Below, piece after piece: positions 54,742 to 64,000 of a stretch of DNA of 64,000 nucleotides; positions within the stretch are counted from its first letter, which is position 1; the number at the start of each line of letters is the position of its first letter. The DNA lies in assembly GCF_000005505.3 (NCBI RefSeq), contig NC_016133.3, forward strand, positions 19,344,001-19,408,000, read 5' to 3'. Position numbers and translations under genes: made by a program. Under the pieces are notes generated by a model. The model was not told the origin of the DNA. It made no database searches and saw only the letters and a program-made list of their open reading frames with translations. This DNA comes from Brachypodium distachyon. Its lineage: Eukaryota; Streptophyta; Magnoliopsida; Poales; Poaceae.

Positions 54742-57700
54742 TGTGAGAACCCGGAATTAACTTCCAGACCCTCCCTGTGTTTCACTTCATCAGTCCAGGA
54801 TCAAGCTGATGAACATAGACAAAATGAGTACCATTGCACAACAAAGTAAAGATAAAATAAACTTTATTTTTAATATGCAAAAAGACATACAAAGTGTAAT
54901 GACTCATGACATTATACAATCAGAAATCAGCGGAAATAAAATGCGTAGAGACTCCATCTCAGCCACAGGCAGTCGAGGTAGTCCACGTGACCTCACATTG
55001 GAATCCTCCTAATAGATGTACTCAGCATCGTCATCTTCATAGAACTCTGTATATCAACAAAATGCAATTGCCATGAGTACATTACGTACTCAGCGTGCCC
55101 CCTCGAGGAACCTGAATAACTACATGTACGGCTTCAAAGGAAGGCTATATGGTTCATTTGCATAAAAGCGATTTTATTTGAAATACAACCATAATTTTGA
55201 TGAAAGCGGTTTTACACCAAAAACAAGTTTTATATGGACCAATCCAATGACGTTCAACAACGACACCGGATAAGCAGCGGCAGGATCCTCATGACCCGGC
55301 GGCACAACCGACCTCTGTCGAACCAACACACTCACACACCAACACGAGAAATAGAGAGATGACAGGTAGATGACCCAAAGTGCCCCTTCACTCGTCACTG
55401 ACCGCGGACACGGCTATTCGAATAGTTTTGACTCTACAGAGTTTGTACACTGGACCCACATGAAACCGACGTGTTACCCTGCTACTGTCCTCCTGTCGGA
55501 GTAGCAATGGCGTCGATTACGTGACCTTTCAATCAACGATCCTTGGTATTGTCTCAGCCCGCTAAGGTTTCCCAGTCGGAGGTGTGTACGTCCACCTGCT
55601 AAAGGCCCCTCTTGCACCAAACAACGGCCGCAACCGCCAGGGATAGCAAGTCCCTCAAGTCTCCACGGGACCCAATCCACCACTTGGCCGAGACGCCACC
55701 AATTCACGCTGACCTAGTTGGTACGCCATACCCATATAGGCATGTGGTTGCACTTGTATGGTGAAGTAAGCGGAAATCAGGCATTTTCCCTTATAGGGTA
55801 CAACGGCAAAACACAAACTCGAGGGACTCCAACCCACTCCACCAACAATCCGATGCCGCCATACCCTTGGTAGGTTCACCAGAATAGTTTTAAAACACAC
55901 CATCGACACTTGTCACACAAGTCCGACCACACTCAGCATCCAACATGCTCACAATAATTAAGTTTTAAAGAATAACTCACACTTGAGATGACATACTCGA
56001 AATAATGTGAACTAAATTACTAAGCAACGCTAAGCAATTCTACTTTGTGTAAGAATACTAAATAAAACTATTCCAAGTATCAGATTATGGCATCATGATC
56101 GTGTCAACCGACACACTAGCTATAGGAATAAAATAGCATGCATGTTTATAAAACAATAAAATAACTACCTAATGCCCATTTGAAAACATGGGTGAAATAT
56201 GTTCAAAGAGAGGGGGGGGGGGGGGCATGCCTCCGTTGATGAATCTTCTTCTTCAACCTTTTTGTTGGTGTTCCACCTCGTCACTCTCTATTAGTCGTAA
56301 TGATAGCAAGAACAAACAAAATAAATACAAAATCGATAAAGCCAAGCGAAATAGAAATAAAAGAGCGAATAGACAACGGGGTCAAGAATAGGTTTGGAAA
56401 AGGACAACTTGGATAGGATATGATCGTGGGACAGATTCTAACAAGGATAACTATATACCCGAAAGGAAGGAATATCTGATTGTCCATACCCTTTAGTATA
56501 ATAGTAAATACCACACCACGAAGCTTACTATTAACCAGATAAGCCAACATATATGTAGACACTCTACGACAATGTAATGCACCTTATCATGCTAGTTTGC
56601 AATCATCAATCAACATCATACTAGTGAAGCAAGCAATGTGTACAATATACTAGCTAGCATACAGCAGTAGCAACATAAGTGAGAGAATAAACAAAGCTAA
56701 TATTTATTGCTCTCTACACATTATAAAGATACATATACAGAACTAGTTCTAATTCAAGTCAAGGTTGAATACAAAGCATGATTTCAGAGGTAACCAATTA
56801 AACAATCACGGCAGATAAATTATGAGTAAAGCATGCCACACATGATTCTATACTAGTCAAGCAAGCATATGATCTATGCTAGTGGCATGAGCATGATAAT
56901 ACCAAAGAGATGCATCTTAGCTATAGGGAACTAGACAATATAGGCATTTGCAAGCCAACATATACATGATGGAGGTCACAACAAATAATGCTATCATGTG
57001 AGAATAATTGTCGCACCAGTGGCACCCGGGGTACTACCGCTGCGCGACGCGCGGGCCCCGTTCCCGGGTTCCCGGGAAGGTCTCATCCCGGGGAGCATCT
57101 ATGAGCTCCCCGGCAAGCTACCAGCCCGAAAGAGGCTAGCGGGGCTTCGGGAAATATTCCCGCCTGGGCACCTCCTGGGAAGCTCCTTCCCGGGAGGGGT
57201 TCCCGGGTGCGTTGGGCCCGGGTACTTCCCGGGGTCGACTTGCTGGGACTGGGGGTTCCCGGGCGCGTGCCCCCGCCCTGGGCGTGGGGCCCAATGGACA
57301 ACGCCACGCGGGCGTGTTGCGGGCGCGGGACGTAAGGCGCGCAGCTCAGTAAACGAGCCGACCGACGGGTAGTTACCCGTCCGATCAAAGGAACAGTGGT
57401 TGTCTAATCCTACCCTAGGGTCTTAGGCCCCTAGCAACGGAGGTGGCACCCATGCACGCCACCAGCTCACCGGGGGGAGTTGCATGCCTCCCTGTTGGAC
57501 ACTTGTAGCTCATGCACTGCGGCACATGTGGCATCCCCTTATGTATAAAAGGAGGACCCATGCCGACGGTCAAGTGGGTTTTTTAGTCGGTTAGTCAGTT
57601 AGCTGGTTCGGACCAGGCTCGCCGGACGGACGCTTAATGGCTCCAGTAGGCAGCCAGCAGAGAGCGGTGAGGAGTACCTGGCCACTGAGAGAAAGCCCGG

Positions 57701-60409
57701 GAGCTTGCCCGGCAACTGGTAAACATTTGATCCGTAATCAATATCAGCTTAGACAGGCAGGACGTAGGGTTTTACACCTCCGGGTGGCCCGAACCTGGGT
57801 AAAAAATGTGCGTGCATCTGTTCTTGGATTAGCGCGCACCACTAGCACTTCGTTTCGCTGGCCCCGCAGGGTCTCATCGGCCGCGCCGGCGATCGCCGGG
57901 TCTCCGCCCCAGACGCCCCTACCGAACCTAAAAGGGGGAGGTGGCCGCACGCCCCCGGTGTCGGAGCACCGAGCAACAACAATAATTAATAGGGATAAAG
58001 AAATCTGGAATGCAACTTCTAGTGACAATAAGCTATCATTAAATGAATGAACATGAACAATGCATATTAAGCAACATGGCAAGCTATTGAACATTAATCA
58101 GGGAAAAGACATCTCTATAAGAGAGCATATACAAGCGCATGCAACAATTAACATGTATCACTAACAAGAAAGAGGCTAACCATGGATGAGCATATATCAT
58201 ACTAAGCTAGTGACAACAATAACAAAAATATACTAAGTACTCTATATAACAAAAGAAATAATAAAGCACATGCATATTCTTTCTATCTATAAATACAACC
58301 AAGATCATGTCATTGGAACGGTACTAAAGTTCTAGTAAAGCATTCATAGATTATCTAATAGATAAAAGAATAACTACAACAAAAGCATGATGATTGTACA
58401 AGCCTACTATATGCAATATAAGCAGTGGATAAATGCAAATATCATACCATGACATATGAACAGGATGGAAAGCATCAAAACAAACTAAGTATACTGTTGG
58501 AATGGTACAATAAGATAAATAATAGTATATATATTAACAAGCACTTCTATACACTAAACATGGTATTCCTATGGAAAAAAAATAATGTTTTAAACAAACT
58601 AGCAATGCATCAAACTATGTTCAAATAATTGACAGCAGCATATACGAGCAAACAAAAGCTACAGATAATCTGAAATAACCAAAGCAAGTATCATGCATGT
58701 GTATGAGCTAGTAAACAAATAAAACACAAGTAAAAATGCTACTTTAGTCATGAGATAAATTCTATAAATTTCAGAAACATTTATATAGAAGTATACAATT
58801 TGTCACAGGCTAGAAGTATTACAAGTAGCCCACAACATAAATCTAACCCGCGGAAATAAGATATGCCCAGCACATGCAAGAATGATAATTTAATTAGCCT
58901 ACACGGGATAACATGGCTGATTTCAGTAATATATTCAGAATACTGGTAGAAGGATCTAAGATGTCATGCCATGAAATTCTGGGCAGCAAACATCATGCAT
59001 ATATGAATGTCTATATCAAACCGGTCGATGAACTAGTATGCAAACAATGCTTTTTAAATAATCAGAAACTTGCCCAAACATGAAGATTCAGAAGTGAATG
59101 TCTAATTAACATGGGTGCAAGTAAAAGTAACTACAAACATGATCTTATAGACATTTATGCAGATTTTTACACAGAAAGAACAAGCATGATCAAAATAACT
59201 ATTGCACATGAAATAACAACCTTGCAATCTCAAGATCCTCAAATCTACAAGTCCAGAACATGTGAAACTATTTGTATGCAAAGTAAATGAATACTAGAAC
59301 ATGATATACATCTATATATGCAGCAAGTTTCAGACAAATAAAAATTGATCTAGCAAAGATATGAAATCAACTATTTTGGTGATAACAAGCAGGATAGGCT
59401 GATTTGAGTTTTATTGTTCCCAACCCCTAGGAAATTTGCTCTAGGGCCTCTAACCAGTGGTAATGACGTCTAAAGATGGTTACTAAAGGATGGAAGAGAG
59501 ATTTGATCGGTGGAAAAGATTCAGAAATAGGAGAAAGAGGATTTGGGGCTGTTATACCAATTGGTTCAGAATTCCAATTGAATTTGTGGATGGGATGGGT
59601 ACAGAAACGTTCAGAAGGATGATGGTTGGATGAGGTTCTCACCAATTTGATGAACAGCAGTAGATCAGGGAGAGAAGAACAATTCGGTGGCTGCTGTAGT
59701 CGATCAGATCATTCAGGCTTCTGCGGTCCTCCTCTTCCTTCCTGTTACATGCGCCTGGCCTTCTCTCCACGCATGTGCTGCTCCTGATCGCTGGCTGCTC
59801 TGCCTTGCGATTGATCCCCTTCGGTGCTGCACCCTGGGAGCCTTCGGTTGAGAGTGGGGAGAGGGCAGAGGGAGTGGCTGTGCGTTTTGGAGAAAGAAAG
59901 AGTGCAACCGCTGCTTTGAGAGGAGAGGCAGGAAGAAGATATAGAGGCGAGAGAGACGCTTGTGTGATTTGGTACGTGATGGTTCAGCCTCTGGAGTTGG
60001 GGTGGTTCAGCCTGGAGTAGTGCTACGGCAGAAATAAAAGAAAGCAAAGTTGGGCTGGGTATTCTAAGTTGCTGGCTATGGAAAAGAAACAAAAGGGAGA
60101 TGGGCTAGAAAAGAGTTCAGCAGCCCAAGGGCTATGATGCTTTTCTTTTTAACATAGAGCTTGAAAATCCAATTAAAAACCAAATCCAATTAGAGCCTGA
60201 AAAATGCTAGTAACATTCAGAGATGCATATTGGGATATGCGAAATCTAAATTAAATATAAACCAAGCAAACGAGCAAGTATAAATCAAATTGAAATTCTT
60301 GTTCATGTTATTATATTCACTTTGAAACTAAAGATTGTGAGAAAGATTTTACTTTACTTTGTCTAATTCAACAAAAATTTTAAGTAGTCATTTTTAGGAA
60401 ATATATTTT
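54742..60409 (-). mobile_element. Long LTR-like region, minus strand, with nested solo LTR
   Basis: The minus strand ends ATTCCGGGTTCTCACA (54742), close to the LTR end at 35689 (GTCTCACA). It shares CCGCGGACACGGCT at 55411, GAGTACATTACGTACTC near 55075 and an internal GC-rich part at 59690-60010. Without the nested solo LTR it is about 4.7 kb and non-coding. Its 5' limit is not seen, because the CACTA element begins at 60410. It may be one very long LTR or an LTR plus leader. Confidence 0.5.
57009..57981 (+). mobile_element. Solo LTR of gypsy family G1 with 5-bp target duplication
   Basis: It starts TGTCGCACCAGTGGCACC and ends GAGCAACAACA, flanked by ATAAT at 57004-57008 and 57982-57986. 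It has a TATA region (GTATAAAAGGAGGACC near 57542) and CAGGACGTAGGGTTTTACACC near 57758. This is the best-preserved of the three LTRs of this family. Confidence 0.92.
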
Positions 60410-60439
60410 CACTACTACAGAAAACTCCATCCGTGATCC

Positions 60440-61305
60440 CCCTCCAGTGGCGGTTCAAACGGACCAAAAAACACACCGCCACTGGAGGCCTCTCTAGGCA
60501 TCCACGAGGGCTACCAGTGGCGGTGACTATCACCGCCACTGGTGCTACACCAGCAATGGCGGTGATTTTGTTCACCGAAACAAATCACCGCCACTGATGT
60601 TGTAGCACCAGTGGCAGTGACTATCACCGCCACTGGCACTGCTCGTGGATGCCCCATATGTTAGCAATGGCGGGCACCTGAAAAAACCACCATTGGTGAG
60701 TCTGCACCTGATGGGTTAGCTACTCGGCCAACCGTGACCTTCCCTTAACCGCTGTAGCACCAAACTGATCGCGTTTCGTACTCCAGCAGCCTGGGAAGTC
60801 ACTGTTGACTGGTTAGCCACCGATAGGATGGGCGGCCGAATCCATTTTATGTTGGTCAGATCGTTTGTAAACAAGCGAGGTGGGACTAAATTTCTCCACA
60901 GTGGCGGTTGTTTCTTTGTCACCGCCACTAGCTGTCTTCAAGTGGCGGGTCCAATAAAATGACCGCCACTGGTGAGTCGGCACGTTATGGGACTACCCAG
61001 TAAACAGTGATCTTCCCTTAGCCGCTGGAGCAGCAAACTGATCGCGTTTGGTCCTCCAACGCAAGGGGAAGACACTGTTGACTAGGTAGCCACCGATAGG
61101 ATGGGCAGCCGAATCCCTTTTATGCTGGTCAGATCGTTTGTAAACAAGCGAGGTGGGACTAAAGTTGGGGAACTAGTGGGAGATCACCAGTGGCGGGTAA
61201 AATCTTACCCGCCACTGGTGAGGCCTCCAGTGGCGGTTTATTTCTCCGCCCGCCGCTGGAGGTCACCAGTGGCGGTTATTCAGTCTGCCCGCCACTGGAG
61301 ACCTC
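60440..61305. repeat. Subterminal repeats of the CACTA element
   Basis: CCAGTGGCGG and its complement CCGCCACTGG occur nearly twenty times in both orientations (for example near 60446, 60477, 60511, 60530, 60628, 60963, 61186, 61208, 61228, 61266 and 61290), some as (C/G)CAATGGCGG. CACTA transposase accessory proteins bind such arrays. The alternating orientation can fold into many short hairpins. Confidence 0.88.
60697..61163 (+). repeat. Direct repeat of about 190 bp in the CACTA subterminal region
   Basis: 60697-60892 and 60973-61163 share most of their sequence, e.g. CAAACTGATCGCGTTT, AGCCACCGATAGGATGGGC and CAGATCGTTTGTAAACAAGC. The intervening 80 bp belongs to the subterminal array. 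Confidence 0.85.
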
Positions 61306-61307
61306 AC

Positions 61308-61316
61308 TATATATAA
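61308..61316 (+). promoter_or_regulatory. TATA box of the CACTA transposase gene
   Basis: TATATATAA directly after the last subterminal repeat, followed by a GC-rich leader and a CT-rich tract (about 61655-61730). The coding start is 720 bp downstream, and a likely intron acceptor (TTGTGTTGTAG) ends just before it. Confidence 0.6.
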
Positions 61317-61654
61317 CCCCTGTACGAGCGCTAAGCTGTTCGAGCTCGCGCGTCTGTCTTCGACCAGCTGCAGCTCTGCTTCTCACCGGCGGCAAAGCCC
61401 TGCCAAAATTTGATGGCGGCGGCCGGAAGGTAGCTCTCCCCTGTTCTCCTCCCTCTTCCTCTCCCTTCTTCCACCTTCTATTCTTCTCCAATTTTGCAAA
61501 ATGGCCATTAATGGTGCCTTGGCCGCCGGCAGGAAATTCGGCCCCGATCTCTCTCCGGCGGCTCTCCCGGGCTGCCCCCGCTGTCTCTGGAGCTCCCCCT
61601 CACCCTAGTGATGATCCTCCCTCTCCCTCTCGCTTTAATTTTGCTCGGATGAGC

Positions 61655-61735
61655 TCCCTCTCTCTCTCTAGATCTCTCTCTCTAACTCTCTCTCTCTCTG
61701 CAGCTCTCTCTCTAGCTCTCTCTCTATATATAGCT
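61655..61735. repeat. CT-rich microsatellite tract
   Basis: Interrupted (CT)n runs within the transposase leader. Confidence 0.85.
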
Positions 61736-62035
61736 GGTATGGGGGAGCTTAGCCCCTGAGGATTAGCTCTAGGGTTAAGCTTAACCTCGGGACCGGTGTA
61801 CATGCATGTTCAAACATATTAAATGTGTGTTGACACCGGCCTTCGTGCCGTGTATTTCTTATGTGATGTGATACCGGCCGTCGTGCCGATGTGGGTGGGG
61901 GTAATTTGTTTTTTATGCAGGCATCGAATTTCATAGTGCAAAATGCTATTTTTTTAGCAAAGGTCATGCCAAAATTTCCATTTTTGTCGAGCAAGCTGAT
62001 TTGTTTATTTTTTAAAAAAATTGTGTTGTAGCTCG

Positions 62036-64000
62036 ATGGGCCGTGCTTGGATGTACGAGGACAGGTTACGTGTTGAGTGGATAGAGCGGCTGAAGACTTT
62101 TGTCGATGCCGGCGTGGAAGATATGCATAGGAAAGGGGGTGATAACATGTGTTGTTCCTGTGTGAGATGTCGGAACAGCAAGCTGTACGAGGGAGAGGAT
62201 GTGGAGATGCACTTGCTCATGCGGGGATTTGTGTCAGGTTATTCAAGGTGGACTTCTCACGGGGAGGATGGCATTGAAGCCGATGGCGGCATTGAGATGG
62301 AAAACATGGAGTCTGACGACCAGCCTGGTGAAGAAGCATACCGTGGCCTGGATCCAGTACAGGACGTTCCAACCGGCAGGATGGTTGAAATGCTGGACGA
62401 TCAGCATCTGCAAAATCAGTTGGATGACCCCGAGGATGAGAGGGTGTCCCGTAAGTTCAAGAAGCTGAGAGAGGATGGCGAGACACCATTATATGAAAAT
62501 GCCGGCGTGGATAAGAGTGTGCTAGAAGTAACGCTCGAGCTTTTGCGTATAAAGGCAAAATAGAACATCGTGGACTCGGGATTCACGGAGATTCTGAGTT
62601 ACCTACGTACGGTACTTCCTCCGGGCAACAAGTTGGATAAGAGCACGTACGAGGCGAAGAAAGTTACATGCCCACTCAGGTTAGAGGTCATCAGATACCA
62701 TGCTTGTCCGCTGGACTACATCATATATAAGGGCAACTACAAAGACATGCACAGCTGTCCAGTATGCAAAACATCCCGATACAGGAAGAAAGACCCCAAT
62801 CCTGACGGTGGCGAGGAGGAAGAATTGAAGCGTGGTGCGGCGGCAAAGACGGTCTGGTATCTCCCGTGTGGCACCAGGCTAGAGCGTTGGTTCCAGAACG
62901 AGAAGGAGGCCAGGTGGTTCGTCTACCACAACGCGACTCAGGCGGATATCGATCCTGACGGCGTGTACCGCAACGATGATGGAGTCCTCAGACACCCCAC
63001 AGATGCGGCTCAATGGAGGACTCTGGACGACGAATTCCCCAAGTTCGGCGCAGAGCCCAGGAACATCAGGTTCGGGATGAGTACGGACGGGATCAATCCG
63101 TTCGGAAACTTGAGCAGCAAACACAGCACATGGCCGGTGATCCATTTCATAGACAACCTCCCCCCGTGGCTTGTCATGAAGAGGAGGTACATCCACCTAT
63201 CAATGCTCATACAGGGCCCTAAGCAGCCTGGAGCTGATCTGAACGTGTATCTGGAACTGCTGAAGGATGAGCTCAAGGAGCTTTGGTAGAAGGGTCGAAA
63301 GGTACCCTTCGAGCAGCTCTCCTGACATATGTGCATGACTACCTGGTGAATGGGAACTCATCGTGCCAGTCAACACATGGGTACAAAGCGTGCACAAAGT
63401 GCGGGGACGAGACAGTCAACACATGGGAACTCATCGACATGCAAGTCGTGAAATATTACAAAACATGATCATCTCATACATCAAATATATCATATCATAT
63501 CTTGGCCATACCACATCACATGCCCCTGCAAAAACAAGTGACACGAAGTATATGAAATTGTCAGGGACCTCAAAGTCATGGCCGGGAAAGCATAGCCAGC
63601 TGCAGGTCCAGATGGTGGCGGCCTTACGTACAAGAGGAGGTCCGTGTTCTGGGACCTGCCTTACTGGCGGTTCTTACAGAGCCGTCACACCATAGACGTC
63701 ATGCATGTCGAGAAGAACGTGTGCGACAGCCTGTTGGGCTTGATGATGCACCACGCGGACAAGTCAAAAGAAGGACCAAAGGCACGGAAGGACCTGCAGT
63801 GGATGGGGATAAGGGAGAAGCTGTGGCCGATAGAGGAAGAGGCGCCGCAGGAAAACAAGGATGGTGAAGCCCAGGCTACGGAGGCGACTACTCAGTCGAA
63901 GTCCAAGCGGGGGGCGAACAAGGTGCCGACAGAGTCGTGGGTCATCACCAAGCTGAGCAAAGAAAACTACCCGGAGGAACCGGTGGAGGCCGCAGAAAAA
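62036..64000 (+). pseudogene. CACTA transposase, TNP2 type, with stop and frameshift
   Basis: The ATG at 62036 begins MGRAWMYEDRLRVEWIERLK, the transposase-associated domain (PF13963-like: Cys-rich NMCCSCVRCRNSK, then MRGFVSGYSRWTSHGE), which starts this way across the family. An in-frame TAG (62561-62563) interrupts before the tnp2 domain (PF02992). That domain reads EVIRYHACPLDYIIYKG, CPVCKTSRY, VWYLPCGTRLERWF, RHPTDAAQW, STDGINPFGNLSSKHSTWPV and PGADLNVYLELLKDELKELW to about 63288. There the frame changes, consistent with loss of one base, and VEGSKGTLRAALLTYVHDYL follows. Region 63430-63620 does not match the family (intron or insertion). From 63629 the match resumes (YKRRSVFWDLPYWRFLQSRH; IDVMHVEKNVCDSLLG) to the window end. 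The enzyme cuts the element at its CACTA ends. As read it is probably inactive. Confidence 0.85.

Larger units (their letters stand above)
60410..64000 (+). mobile_element. CACTA (En/Spm) transposon, 5' part
   Basis: It starts CACTACTACAGAAAA at 60410, preceded by TTT, a possible 3-bp target duplication. About 900 bp of subterminal repeats follow, then a promoter and a tnp2-type transposase that runs off the window. The other end is not in the window. Confidence 0.9.

Noticed and set aside
54506..54760. Ser-rich 84-codon ORF as a gene
   Set aside because: It runs into the LTR at 54742 and consists mostly of TCG/TCA codons; kept only as unassigned sequence.

Overview
The window is transposable-element DNA from a plant nuclear genome, almost certainly a grass. 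The evidence is nested Ty3/gypsy and Ty1/copia LTR retrotransposons, a CACTA element whose first bases are CACTACTACAG, a hAT element with a TTF-type zinc finger, a GC-rich Helitron-like end, and GT-AG introns. I see no intact host gene, no rRNA or tRNA gene, and no bacterial or organellar feature. I cannot name the species.

Layout. 1-1563: truncated hAT transposase on the minus strand with its terminal repeat. 1564-6509: mostly unassigned, with a Helitron-like 3' end near 3530, a small MITE near 4.8-5.0 kb and a probable old LTR. 6510-23170: a complex of Tat-lineage gypsy elements. Three minus-strand LTRs (6510, 11470, 19846) are each followed on the plus strand by a copy of an antisense gene (called aORF here) with a PF04195-type domain, its own TATA box and several introns. 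The middle copy still has minus-strand pol: RT, a gypsy RNase H, a second RNase H, and integrase. 23195-26821: an oppositely oriented, apparently non-autonomous Tat-like element with short tandem repeats. 26822-30429: two pieces of one long Tekay-type LTR in inverted orientation, then a copia GAG ORF (to 32518). 32603-35688: 5' LTR and gag of another gypsy element, cut inside the protease region by a minus-strand Tekay-type chromovirus (35689-43990) that carries a 3.8-kb LTR and gag-pro-RT-RH-INT-chromodomain. 43990-48172: LTR fragments folded into a hairpin. 48173-49910: an island with two gene fragments, one unidentified exon and one cytochrome P450 (CYP77-like) piece. 49914-54506: 3' half of a second Tekay-type element with its full 3' LTR. 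54742-60409: a further long LTR-like region containing a clean solo LTR (57009-57981). 60410-64000: 5' end of a CACTA transposon with its tnp2-type transposase.

Nearly every coding region carries stops or frameshifts, so this is mainly a record of insertion, deletion and recombination. The signals most worth following are the spliced antisense gene of the Tat elements, whose TATA-to-ATG distance is kept in three copies, the two large inverted repeats that could form double-stranded RNA, and recombination scars such as the GTCCAT junction at 19840-19845.
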